Part shown: positions 52,951-59,695 of the stretch, piece by piece
Numbering within the stretch: the first letter of the stretch is position 1
Layout: each line of letters begins with the position of its first letter
Source: a bacterium
Lineage (GTDB): Bacteria > UBA6262 > WVXT01
Direction of reading: 5' to 3'
Length of the DNA: 59,695 nt
Assembly: GCA_035530055.1 (NCBI GenBank)
Contig: DATKVN010000095.1
Location: 1-59,695 of the forward strand
Position numbers and translations under genes: made by a program
Notes under the pieces: model-generated
What the model was told of the DNA's origin: nothing
Databases searched by the model: none
What the model saw: only the letters and a program-made list of their open reading frames with translations

Positions 52951-54120
52951 ATGAAAAGAATATATCTTGACCACGCAGCTACTACGCCTGTCCATCCACA
53001 AGTAGCCGAAGCCATGGTTCCTTACTTCAGTAAAGATTTCGGTAACCCTTCCACCCTCTACTCTTATGGAAGAGAAGCTAAAGGAGCCCTGGAAGAGGCG
53101 AGAGCAAAAGTAGCTCGACTGATAGGGGCTAAACAGCCGGAAGAGATTGTTTTCACCAGCGGTGGAACCGAGGCTGACAATTTCGCATTATGTGGGATAG
53201 CTTGGGCCAATCAGAAGAAAGGAAACCATATTATTACCACTTCCATTGAGCACCACGCGGTAATTAATGCCTGCAAGTTTCTGGAAAAAAGAGGATTTAA
53301 AGTTACTTATCTTTCGGTAGATAAGAATGGACTGGTAGACCCTCTGGAAGTAACGAAAGCAATTACTGATGGAACTATATTAGTATCAGTAATGCACGCT
53401 AATAATGAAATCGGCACAGTGGAACCGATAGAAGAGATTGCAGAGATTGCCAAGGAGAAAGGAATATATTTTCACACAGACGCAGTTCAGACCGTTGGGC
53501 ACCTTCCCACAGATGTGGATAAATTTAAAGTAGACTTATTGGCAATGTCTGCACATAAACTATATGGACCCAAGGGAGTGGGAGCTCTGTATATCAGGAA
53601 AGGCACAAAGATAGTTCCTTTTCTCTATGGTGGCGAACAGGAGAATAAACGCCGGGCAAGCACAGAAAATGTTGCTGGAATTGTGGGATTTGGGGAGGCC
53701 TGTTCACTCGCTCAAAAAGATATGGCAGAGGAAGAAAAAAGCTTAACTTATTTAAGAGATAAATTAATAGAAGATATATTGAAAAGAATTAAACACAGTA
53801 GACTTAATGGTCATCCTAAAAAGAGACTTCCGGGAAATGTAAATGTGAGCGTAGAAGGTGTAGAAGGTGAATCCATGCTTCTGAATTTAGATTTAGCAGG
53901 AGTCTGTGCTTCCAGTGGTTCAGCCTGTACCTCCAGCATCCTGGAACCATCTCACGTTCTAAAAGCTATTGGTATCTCTCCTGAAGTGGCCCATAGTTCG
54001 CTTCGCTTCACTTTAGGAAAGGAGAACAATGAAGAAGATGTTAATTATGTTCTTAAAGTCTTACCCGAGATAGTGGAAAAGTTGCGTAGTATGTCGCCCA
54101 TCTATCAAAAAGAGAAATAG
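52951..54120 (+). CDS. nifS: Cysteine desulfurase NifS/IscS
   Basis: 389 aa PLP enzyme. Opens MKRIYLDHAATTPVHPQV; substrate and PLP motifs SGGTEADNFAL, HHAVINAC, PLP lysine in MSAHKLYGPKGVG (about residue 202); the persulfide cysteine lies in SGSACTSSILEPSHVL (about 327). Gives sulfur to IscU, and probably to MnmA and Thi4-linked steps in the same cluster. Confidence 0.95.
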   Translation: MKRIYLDHAATTPVHPQVAEAMVPYFSKDFGNPSTLYSYGREAKGALEEARAKVARLIGAKQPEEIVFTSGGTEADNFALCGIAWANQKKGNHIITTSIEHHAVINACKFLEKRGFKVTYLSVDKNGLVDPLEVTKAITDGTILVSVMHANNEIGTVEPIEEIAEIAKEKGIYFHTDAVQTVGHLPTDVDKFKVDLLAMSAHKLYGPKGVGALYIRKGTKIVPFLYGGEQENKRRASTENVAGIVGFGEACSLAQKDMAEEEKSLTYLRDKLIEDILKRIKHSRLNGHPKKRLPGNVNVSVEGVEGESMLLNLDLAGVCASSGSACTSSILEPSHVLKAIGISPEVAHSSLRFTLGKENNEEDVNYVLKVLPEIVEKLRSMSPIYQKEK

Positions 54121-54219
54121 AATTCAGTCAAAAAAGCCTTGTAAAATAAAGGAAAAAATCTTTCATAAGTGGGGAAGGAATATATTTTTGTAGGTTCAAG
54201 AGATATATATAAATTTATT

Positions 54220-54241
54220 CCTCCCCCTTAAATGGGGGAGG
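54220..54241. repeat. Hairpin CCTCCCCC/GGGGGAGG just before the DUF559 gene
   Basis: CCTCCCCC-TTAAAT-GGGGGAGG, followed by ATAAAGGTGGGGGTG, where the next gene begins. Together with 54597-54638 it brackets the DUF559 gene. Confidence 0.75.
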
Positions 54242-54247
54242 ATAAAG

Positions 54248-54637
54248 GTGGGGGTGAAATTGGGTAAGAAGTTAGTTAATACTGGAAGGAATCTTAGAAA
54301 AAATTCTACTGAGGTAGAAAGACATTTATGGAGATATTTAAGAAGAAATCAGTTAGAAGGATTTAAATTCCGACGGCAACAACCGACAGGAAGATATATA
54401 GTGGATTTCGTTAATTTTAAAAGAAAGATTGTAATAGAGGTAGATGGCGGACAACATGCAATTGGAAATACAAAAGATAGGAAAAGAGATAAGTGGTTAA
54501 GGGAGGAAGGGTTTGAGGTTCTAAGGTTTTGGGATAATGATGTTCTTAAAAATATAGAAGGTGTTTTAGAAGTTATAAGGGACAAACTCTTACTATCCCC
54601 TCACCCTAACCCTCTCCCACAAGGGGAGAGGGAATAA
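54248..54637 (+). CDS. DUF559 (restriction-endonuclease-like) protein bracketed by repeats
   Basis: 129 aa. DUF559 hallmarks: LRKNSTEVERHLWRYLR, FKFRRQQPTGRYIVDFV, IVIEVDGGQHA and EVLRFWDNDVLKN. The fold is of the PD-(D/E)xK/Vsr nuclease type with acidic residues in DFV and EVDGGQH. The C-terminal tail SPHPNPLPQGERE is encoded by a hairpin repeat and the GTG start lies in the matching upstream repeat, so the gene travels between the two. Inserted between nifS and thi4 without functional relation to them; probably a small mobile module. Nuclease activity untested. Confidence 0.8.
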   Translation: MGVKLGKKLVNTGRNLRKNSTEVERHLWRYLRRNQLEGFKFRRQQPTGRYIVDFVNFKRKIVIEVDGGQHAIGNTKDRKRDKWLREEGFEVLRFWDNDVLKNIEGVLEVIRDKLLLSPHPNPLPQGERE

Positions 54638-54638
54638 A
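54597..54638. repeat. Hairpin repeat forming the 3' end of the DUF559 gene
   Basis: CCCCTCACCCTAACCCTCTC leads into CCTCTCCC-ACAA-GGGGAGAGG and GAATAA. Relative of 59118-59158 at the 3' end of mnmA. Confidence 0.8.
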
Positions 54639-54682
54639 ACAAAGATTTTTGACAATATTTTCAGTAAAAAAAGGAGAAGAAT

Positions 54683-55480
54683 ATGGTAAAGAAACTATTT
54701 GCACCAGTGGGAGAAAAAGAGGTTACACGAGCTATTGTAGATGAGTTTGCCAAACAGTTTTCCCAGTATGTGGAAAGCGATTGTCTTATTATAGGTGGTG
54801 GGCCCAGTGGATTAATGGCCGGGAAGGAACTGGCCACTCGTGGACTTAAAATTTTAATTGTAGAGAGAAATAATTATCTTGGTGGGGGTTTCTGGATTGG
54901 CGGGTACTTAATGAATAAGATAACCGTGAGAGAACCTGCACAGAAAGTCCTGGAAGAACTGGCTGTGCCGTATAAGGAAGTAAGCAAGGGGCTCTATGTA
55001 GCAGATGGACCTCATGCTTGTTCCAAACTTATTGGAGCTACCTGTGACAGTGGTGTGAAGTTTGCCAATATGACTGTTTTTGACGACCTCGTGCTCCGTG
55101 AGGGAGGTAAAGTGAATGGTGCTGTGATTAACTGGACGCCTATATCTTATTTACCTCGTGAGATTACCTGCGTTGACCCTGTGGCCTTAGAAGCCAAAAT
55201 GGTGATTGATGCCACTGGACACGATGCCTCGGCAGTGAGAAAATTGGAAGAGAGAGGACTAATAAAAATAAAGGGTATGGGAGCAATGTGGGTAGAGAGG
55301 TCTGAGAACCTGGTAGTGGAACATACTGGGGAAGCCTATCCTGGCCTTGTGGTAGTGGGTATGGCTGTGGCTACTACTTATGGTCTTCCCCGCATGGGAC
55401 CTACTTTTGGAGCAATGCTTCTTTCGGGAAAGAGAGGGGCAGAGGTAGTATTGGAAAAGTTGGGTATAAAAAAGAGATGA
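54683..55480 (+). CDS. thi4: Thiazole synthase Thi4 family (ADP-thiazole/ribulose-1,5-bisphosphate-type)
   Basis: 265 aa. Dinucleotide-binding motif [19 protein letters not shown] (about residues 33-51), [35 protein letters not shown] and VIDATGHDA. Makes the thiamine thiazole from NAD and glycine. Methanogen-type enzymes use sulfide and have His before VDP; the yeast-type uses an active-site cysteine. Here the aligned residue seems to be Cys (TCVDP). GGAGAAG ribosome site. Stop overlaps the next gene by 4 bp. Family sure; sulfur source is open. Confidence 0.9.
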   Translation: MVKKLFAPVGEKEVTRAIVDEFAKQFSQYVESDCLIIGGGPSGLMAGKELATRGLKILIVERNNYLGGGFWIGGYLMNKITVREPAQKVLEELAVPYKEVSKGLYVADGPHACSKLIGATCDSGVKFANMTVFDDLVLREGGKVNGAVINWTPISYLPREITCVDPVALEAKMVIDATGHDASAVRKLEERGLIKIKGMGAMWVERSENLVVEHTGEAYPGLVVVGMAVATTYGLPRMGPTFGAMLLSGKRGAEVVLEKLGIKKR

Positions 55481-56277
55481 AAATTTTCCTTTATGATGGT
55501 GGCAAGACTGAAGCTTTAGATATCGGGGAAATAGCCCGGTATCTTAAGGAGAACTCAGGTGGAGCCAAGGTTGAGGTTAGAGGCGATTTTATTGGTCAGG
55601 TTACAAAAGGAATGGAGGATTCCTCCCTGAGAGAGTTGGCTGAAGAGATAGCCAGATGTAAAATTCGAGACCTTCGTAGTTACCATTCTACTTTTGATCC
55701 ACTCACTGCTGAGGTAGAATACGAGAAAAGGAGACTGCAAGATTCAGAGAATAGAAGTTTGGGCATACTTTATGACGGCTTCAAGCTCCAGACATTATAT
55801 CAGGACTTGATAACAGAAGAAGAACGCAATTGGCATTGTCTGGCGATTATTTTTACAGACCAATTATTCGGAACCTGGGATGAACATAACCGTCGTTACC
55901 ATGCCCGGGTAAGCGTGTATGGATTTCCCACCATTATTTCCACTACGGGTATCGTGGAAGCTCCAGCTAAACCCAGGGAATTCTATTTACAGAAACAATG
56001 GGGAATTGATACAATTACCCTGAAGAAAAGATTTAAAGATAAGTTTATAGACTACGACGACACGCGGCTGACTGAAGTAATGAAAGGCTACTGTATACAG
56101 TCTCTATTTTTTTACATATCGGGCGAGCCTTTTTGTGAAGATAATAAATGTAGACTCTATAACGCACACTGGCAGGAAGAGGTAATAAATGCCCAGCTTG
56201 CCAGGCCCGAATTTTGCAAAAAACACGAGATGCTAATCAACAACATCAGGAATGGCAGACTGAAAATTAACCATTAA
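55477..56277 (+). CDS. DUF6775-like protein, archaemetzincin-reminiscent, coupled to thi4
   Basis: 266 aa, best recalled as DUF6775 (putative metallopeptidase) known mainly from methanogens; this identification is from memory. Central region [20 protein letters not shown] and [13 protein letters not shown] recalls the archaemetzincin core, and the C-terminal part has [11 protein letters not shown] and FCKKHEM, like the cysteine pairs after the metzincin helix. However, no HExxH is seen; the expected position reads [14 protein letters not shown]. Start ATG overlaps the thi4 stop (ATGA), so it is translated together with thi4. Function unknown: an inactive protease fold, a metal-binding partner, or a new Thi4 accessory factor. 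Confidence 0.7.
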   Translation: MKIFLYDGGKTEALDIGEIARYLKENSGGAKVEVRGDFIGQVTKGMEDSSLRELAEEIARCKIRDLRSYHSTFDPLTAEVEYEKRRLQDSENRSLGILYDGFKLQTLYQDLITEEERNWHCLAIIFTDQLFGTWDEHNRRYHARVSVYGFPTIISTTGIVEAPAKPREFYLQKQWGIDTITLKKRFKDKFIDYDDTRLTEVMKGYCIQSLFFYISGEPFCEDNKCRLYNAHWQEEVINAQLARPEFCKKHEMLINNIRNGRLKINH

Positions 56278-56284
56278 AAGATTC

Positions 56285-56323
56285 ATCCAGCTCCTGAGAC
56301 CCTGATTTTTGCAGGGGCTGGAT
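56285..56323 (+). promoter_or_regulatory. Hairpin immediately upstream of the DUF39 gene
   Basis: ATCCAGC (56285) pairs with GCTGGAT (56317), extended by CTCCTG/CAGGGG-type pairing, 10 bp before AAGGAGGA. A shorter relative lies at 50579-50604. Could be a leader regulatory hairpin or another small dispersed repeat; no riboswitch class recognised. Confidence 0.4.
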
Positions 56324-56341
56324 TCACATAAGGAGGAATGA

Positions 56342-57499
56342 ATGCCTAAAACTTTTGCAGAGATTAATGAAAAGATTAGAAATGGCGAAGCAGTGGTGGT
56401 AACTGCTGAAGAGGTTATCGACCTTGTAAAAGAAAAGGGAGAAAAAAAGGTTGCTAAGGAAGTAGACGTGGTAACCACAGCTACCTTTGGTCCAATGTGT
56501 TCCTCTGGAGCTTTACTGAATTTTGGGCATAGCGATCCGCCAATAAAGATGCAGAAGGTGTGGCTGAATGATGTTCCAGCTTATGCGGGGGTGGCGGCAG
56601 TTGATGCTTATATTGGAGCAACTGAGCTTTCTGAAACCAAATGGATGGAATATGGCGGAGCACATGTGATTGAGGATTTGATTTCAGGCAAAAAGGTGAG
56701 GCTTAGAGCTACTTCGTATGGAACGGATTGTTATCCCAGAAAAGAATTCGACTCTTACATTACCTTAGACTCGATCAATCAGGCAATTCTTTTTAATCCC
56801 AGGAATGCTTATCAAAATTATTCAGTAGCTACTAACTCATCGGATAGAACAATCTATACATATATGGGTATTCTCTTGCCCAACTTTGGTAATGCAAATT
56901 ATTGTAACTGTTCACAGCTCTCACCTTTAATTAATGACCCCTTATATCGCACTATCGGTGTGGGAACCAGGATATTTCTCGGTGGAGCACAGGGTTACAT
57001 TGCCTGGGAAGGCACACAACATAATCCCCGCCAGAAGAGGGATGAGAAAACTAAAATACCGATAGCTCCTGCAGGAACCCTGTGTTTGATAGGCAATTTG
57101 AAAGAGATGAGCCGCGATTTTCTAAGGGCAGCAATCTTCTACAAGTATGGTGTTACCCTTACAGTAGGGGTGGGGATACCCATTCCTATTCTCGATGAAG
57201 AGATGGCACATTTTGTCTCCATCTCCGATGAGGAGATATATACTACAATACTTGATTACAGTGTCCCCAGAAGAGAAAAACCAAATCTGGGCAGAGTAAG
57301 TTATAAAGAGTTAAGAAACGGGGAAATTGAAATAAAAAAGAAGAGGGTTCCTACTGCACCACTCTCCAGTCTTTACAAAGCCAGGGAGATAGCTCAGATT
57401 CTGAAAGAGTGGATTAAAAAAGGGAAGTTCTTCTTACAAGAGCCCATTCAACGGTTACCGGTGGATGAGAAATTTAAGCCTTTAGATATTAGACGTTAA
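56342..57499 (+). CDS. DUF39 homocysteine biosynthesis protein (L-aspartate semialdehyde sulfurtransferase)
   Basis: 385 aa. DUF39 features: KTFAEINEKIRNGEAVVVTA, TFGPMCSSGALLNFGHSDPP with a likely catalytic cysteine, GGAHVIEDLISGKKV and RIFLGGAQGYIAWEGTQHNP. In Methanosarcina this protein with its ferredoxin partner makes homocysteine from aspartate semialdehyde and sulfide. Here the NIL-ferredoxin partner follows after a repeat. The chain ends without a CBS pair, which I recall at the C-terminus of the methanogen protein. Strong ribosome site AAGGAGGA. Confidence 0.9.
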   Translation: MPKTFAEINEKIRNGEAVVVTAEEVIDLVKEKGEKKVAKEVDVVTTATFGPMCSSGALLNFGHSDPPIKMQKVWLNDVPAYAGVAAVDAYIGATELSETKWMEYGGAHVIEDLISGKKVRLRATSYGTDCYPRKEFDSYITLDSINQAILFNPRNAYQNYSVATNSSDRTIYTYMGILLPNFGNANYCNCSQLSPLINDPLYRTIGVGTRIFLGGAQGYIAWEGTQHNPRQKRDEKTKIPIAPAGTLCLIGNLKEMSRDFLRAAIFYKYGVTLTVGVGIPIPILDEEMAHFVSISDEEIYTTILDYSVPRREKPNLGRVSYKELRNGEIEIKKKRVPTAPLSSLYKAREIAQILKEWIKKGKFFLQEPIQRLPVDEKFKPLDIRR

Positions 57500-57500
57500 T

Positions 57501-57553
57501 GGAGTAGCGAAACTTGTTTCGCGATAATAACGCAGAGCAAGCTCTGCTACTCC
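57501..57553. repeat. Dispersed double-hairpin element (GGAGTAG...CTACTCC)
   Basis: 53 bp, CGAAAC-TT-GTTTCG and CAGAGC-AA-GCTCTG between GGAGTAG/CTACTCC. Two differences from 38831-38883; in this copy the outer stem is perfect. It separates the two partner genes of homocysteine synthesis. Confidence 0.88.
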
Positions 57554-57585
57554 TCTTAATCGTTGTAGGCAATAAGGAGGTTTAC

Positions 57586-57996
57586 ATGGCAAAAAAGAGG
57601 ATAGTGTTAACTTTTCCTCCCGAATTGGTTGACCAACCGATAATTTACCGCCTGGTTAAAGATTACGATTTAGTTCCAAATATCCTACGCGCTCAGGTCA
57701 CACCTAAAGAGGAAGGAAAAATGGTACTGGAGTTGGAAGGGGGCAAGGAAGGAATTAACAAGGGTCTGAAATATCTGGAAGACATAAAAGTTGATGTCCA
57801 GCCACTGGCTAAGGATATAAAACTGGATGAACAGGAATGTACTTCGTGTGGGGCATGTATAGCTGTGTGCAGTCCTAAGGCGCTGTCCATGAATAAAGAG
57901 AGCTGGAAATTGGAATTCGATCGGAACAGATGCCTCCTCTGTGGTCTCTGTGTACTCGCTTGCCCTCTTGGGGTCATTCAGGTAGAGTTCGAATAA
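57586..57996 (+). CDS. NIL-domain ferredoxin, partner of the DUF39 homocysteine protein
   Basis: 136 aa from ATG 57586 (AAGGAGG seven bases upstream); the frame is open back to 57514 through a repeat. N-terminal NIL domain (about residues 4-78, IVLTFPPELVDQPIIYRLVK) and two 4Fe-4S clusters, CTSCGACIAVC and CLLCGLCVLAC. In methanogens this NIL-ferredoxin (MA1822 type) supplies electrons or persulfide handling for DUF39. The pair here strongly suggests the same reaction. Confidence 0.9.
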   Translation: MAKKRIVLTFPPELVDQPIIYRLVKDYDLVPNILRAQVTPKEEGKMVLELEGGKEGINKGLKYLEDIKVDVQPLAKDIKLDEQECTSCGACIAVCSPKALSMNKESWKLEFDRNRCLLCGLCVLACPLGVIQVEFE

Positions 57997-58004
57997 TAAG
58001 AAAA

Positions 58005-58026
58005 GGAGTAGCAGGCTTTAGTCTGC
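58005..58026. repeat. Half element: GGAGTAG plus one hairpin
   Basis: GGAGTAGCAGGC-TTTA-GTCTGC. One arm and first hairpin of the GGAGTAG family; second hairpin and closing arm absent. Nineteen bp before mnmA. Confidence 0.65.
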
Positions 58027-58044
58027 ATAAGAGAGTATTGTATT

Positions 58045-59175
58045 ATGAAAAGAGTAGTAGTAGCAATGTCTGGCGGAGTCGATTCCTCGACTACAGCGGC
58101 AATACTAAAAGACGAAGGATACGATGTAATCGGGATATTTATGTACCTTTATCCTTTTTGTGAGGAGACTCATCATCCATCCTTCCGACGGAATCGCTGT
58201 TGTAGTTTACAGGGGGTCAATGATGCCCGGAGTGTAGCACTCAAGTTGAAAATCCCCTTTTATGTCCTGAATTTCCAGAAGGAATTTCAGGAGAAGGTTG
58301 TCGACCATTTCTGCCAGGAGTACCGGAGAGGTAGGACTCCCAATCCCTGTATTCTCTGTAATCAGGAGATAAAATTCAGGCTCCTATTGGAAAAAGCAGA
58401 AAAGTTAGGAGCTCAATATTTAGCCACAGGCCATTATGCCAGAATAGAAAAGAACTCCCGAGGATATCTTTTGAAAAAAGGAGTAAAAGGGAACGGAGAA
58501 CAATCCTATTTCTTATATACTTTCACACAAGAGCAGATGGCACGAATTTTAATGGTTTTGGGAGGTTACGGGAAGGAAGAGGTGCGAAAGATTGCCAAAA
58601 AATTCGGTTTACCTGTAGCTGATAAAGAAGCAAGTCAAGAAATCTGTTTTATAGATGGAGATTATCGAAAATTTTTATCTTCCCACTTCCCTTCTGTTCC
58701 CGGAGAGATAGTTGATGTTAAGGGAAATGTTCTGGGTAAGCACCAGGGTGTAGCTTGTTATACTGTTGGTCAAAGGAGAGGAATCGGAGCTTATGGAAGA
58801 CCTTTTTACGTAATTTCCATCGACCCTGAGCATAACAGGATTGTAGTAGGTCCTGAACAGGAACTATTTTCTCAGGAACTTATTGCAAAGGATTTGCACT
58901 TTATATCACCAGAAGAAATAAAAGGGGACCTGCAGGTAGTAGCTAAAATAAGATATAACCACGTGGGGGAGGAAGCAGTAGTATCTCCTATGGGTGACGG
59001 CAAAGCGTTAGTCAGATTCAGAAGGCCCGTGCGCTCAGCTACTCCTGGTCAGGCGGTAGTTTTTTATGATGGAGATGTGGTTCTGGGAGGAGGAACGATA
59101 GAGAAAATAGTTAAATTCCCCTCACTTCAGTCCTCTACCCAGAGGGGAGAGGAAATAACTTTAAGGAGATTATAG
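58045..59175 (+). CDS. mnmA: tRNA-specific 2-thiouridylase MnmA
   Basis: 376 aa. PP-loop AMSGGVDSSTTAAIL, first catalytic cysteine in PNPCILCNQEIKF (about residue 96) and the second in SQEICFIDGDYRKF (about 193). Puts sulfur on U34 of Lys, Glu and Gln tRNAs using persulfide from a desulfurase such as the NifS at 52951. After the usual end (VVLGGGTIEKI) there is an extra tail of about 17 residues encoded by a dispersed repeat at 59118-59158. Confidence 0.95.
   Translation: MKRVVVAMSGGVDSSTTAAILKDEGYDVIGIFMYLYPFCEETHHPSFRRNRCCSLQGVNDARSVALKLKIPFYVLNFQKEFQEKVVDHFCQEYRRGRTPNPCILCNQEIKFRLLLEKAEKLGAQYLATGHYARIEKNSRGYLLKKGVKGNGEQSYFLYTFTQEQMARILMVLGGYGKEEVRKIAKKFGLPVADKEASQEICFIDGDYRKFLSSHFPSVPGEIVDVKGNVLGKHQGVACYTVGQRRGIGAYGRPFYVISIDPEHNRIVVGPEQELFSQELIAKDLHFISPEEIKGDLQVVAKIRYNHVGEEAVVSPMGDGKALVRFRRPVRSATPGQAVVFYDGDVVLGGGTIEKIVKFPSLQSSTQRGEEITLRRL
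59118..59158. repeat. Hairpin repeat inside the 3' end of mnmA
   Basis: CCCCTCACTTCAG then CCTCTACCC-A-GAGGGGAGAGG and AAATAA. Resembles 54597-54638 and encodes FPSLQSSTQRGEEI in frame. Confidence 0.7.
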
Positions 59176-59695
59176 TGAAAATTTTTGTTACTGTTTCTTT
59201 GATATTCTTTTCGGCTATTTTCTGTTTTGCTAAAGAGTCTTCTCCCATTCTGTATAATTCTTTCGACGGTATACCTATAGGAGCCAAGCCGGGAGGAATG
59301 GGAGAGGCGTTTGTTGCTTTAGTGAACAACGCCGATGCTCCTTACTGGAATCCTGCGGGACTGATTTTCTTAGAGAGTAATCTATATACTTTTATGTTTG
59401 ACCTGGCAAGGAGTAAAGCGAAAGGAGAGAATGTTGTAGAGAGAGAACCCTTGCAGGGCAAGCGGTTCACTTATTTATCTTTTTGTAGTAGTCTGGGAGC
59501 GTTAAGCTGGCGACCGTTATCCAATTTTAGAGAAGAAGATAGCGTCTTGTACTCCGAGCGAGAGATTAACATTAACAAATACACGCTTTCCTTTGCTATT
59601 CCCTATAGTCCAGAAGTTTCTTTCGGGATGAATATAAACTATCTGCATGGCTCGCTGGGAATTGCTCAAGAGGTCCCTTCACCTCAGGCGAACAT
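59175..59695 (+). CDS. PorV/UPF0164-type outer membrane protein, 3' partial
   Basis: GTG at 59175 shares its G with the mnmA stop; the frame stays open through the right edge (about 173 codons visible). A signal peptide (MKIFVTVSLIFFSAIFCFA) is followed by IPIGAKPGGMGEAFVALV and ADAPYWNPAGL, the typical opening of UPF0164/PorV beta-barrel proteins (FadL-like). Strands SFAIPYSPEVSFGMNINY follow. Ribosome site AAGGAG. Likely an outer-membrane channel or secretion-associated barrel. Confidence 0.8.
   Translation, partial: MKIFVTVSLIFFSAIFCFAKESSPILYNSFDGIPIGAKPGGMGEAFVALVNNADAPYWNPAGLIFLESNLYTFMFDLARSKAKGENVVEREPLQGKRFTYLSFCSSLGALSWRPLSNFREEDSVLYSEREININKYTLSFAIPYSPEVSFGMNINYLHGSLGIAQEVPSPQAN

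Noticed and set aside
54649-54682. TTGACA before thi4 as a promoter
   Set aside because: The -10 position falls on the ribosome binding site, so transcription would start inside the gene.
57514-57585. Upstream extension of the NIL-ferredoxin from 57514
   Set aside because: Lies in a double-hairpin repeat; ATG 57586 has AAGGAGG and the family start.
1-59695. tRNA or rRNA genes
   Set aside because: Scanned for T-loop and acceptor patterns in the gaps and found none convincing; a dedicated search could still find one.

Overview
The window reads as a contiguous chromosomal piece from a diderm (LPS-bearing), probably anaerobic bacterium of an uncultured or deeply branching phylum. Diderm status rests on TamB, BamA, an OmpH/Skp chaperone, and the lipid A genes lpxD, lpxC-fabZ, lpxA, lpxI and lpxB with an MsbA-type exporter. 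Anaerobic lifestyle is inferred from several radical SAM enzymes, a Thi4-type thiazole synthase and the DUF39/ferredoxin homocysteine pathway, which are otherwise typical of methanogens and strict anaerobes. An affiliation near Omnitrophota or Aerophobota is only a guess; no rRNA is present. No tRNA, CRISPR array or intact transposase was seen. Every convincing gene is on the + strand.

Layout. (1) 2-14542: outer-membrane biogenesis run: tamB (5' truncated by the window edge), bamA, ompH, lpxD, lpxC-fabZ fusion, lpxA, lpxI, a Gfo/Idh/MocA dehydrogenase, lpxB, msbA. (2) 14539-18567: membrane-microdomain group: long NfeD protease, short NfeD, flotillin-like FloA and a small acidic membrane protein. 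(3) 18768-32493: surface polysaccharide and glycosylation genes: WbpE/WbpB/WbpD-like set, a TPR-fused membrane glycosyltransferase, GT2, FkbM methyltransferase, B12 radical SAM, GT4, two epimerases and a UPF0104 flippase-like protein. An AT-rich stretch with decayed gene pieces lies at 25110-25874. (4) 32626-38672: CIRCE-controlled hrcA-grpE-dnaK-dnaJ-rsmE. (5) 38994-43993: PAC2 protein, mtaB, lepA, lepB. (6) 44078-49355: tatC followed by three exported or membrane proteins: an AmrS-type radical SAM enzyme with a Tat signal, a membrane spermidine-synthase-like protein and a DUF362 protein with a Tat signal. (7) 49572-59175: sulfur group: Rrf2 regulator, IscU/NifU, CysE, CysK, RseC-like, NifS/IscS, (DUF559 protein), Thi4, a DUF6775-like protein, DUF39, NIL-ferredoxin, MnmA. 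(8) 59175-end: start of a PorV/UPF0164-type outer-membrane protein, cut by the window edge.

The most unusual signal is non-coding. Many intergenic gaps carry short (about 50-60 bp) elements with one design: an outer inverted repeat (GGAGTAG/CTACTCC, GGAGT/ACTCC, GTAGTGTA/TACACTAC and relatives) enclosing two hairpins. Between copies the hairpin arms change in both halves, so pairing is kept, and the same hairpin can appear in either slot, as if the hairpins were modules. One copy is interrupted by a 119-bp MITE-like insert (16466-16584) with 10-11 bp terminal inverted repeats and a 4-6 bp target duplication; that insert itself contains another double hairpin. Related hairpin repeats form the 3' coding ends of the DUF559 gene and of mnmA.

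Two protein-level groupings deserve attention as possible undescribed systems: the tatC / Tat-AmrS / membrane spermidine-synthase-like / Tat-DUF362 cluster, and the translationally coupled thi4 / DUF6775-like pair inside the sulfur-transfer cluster.
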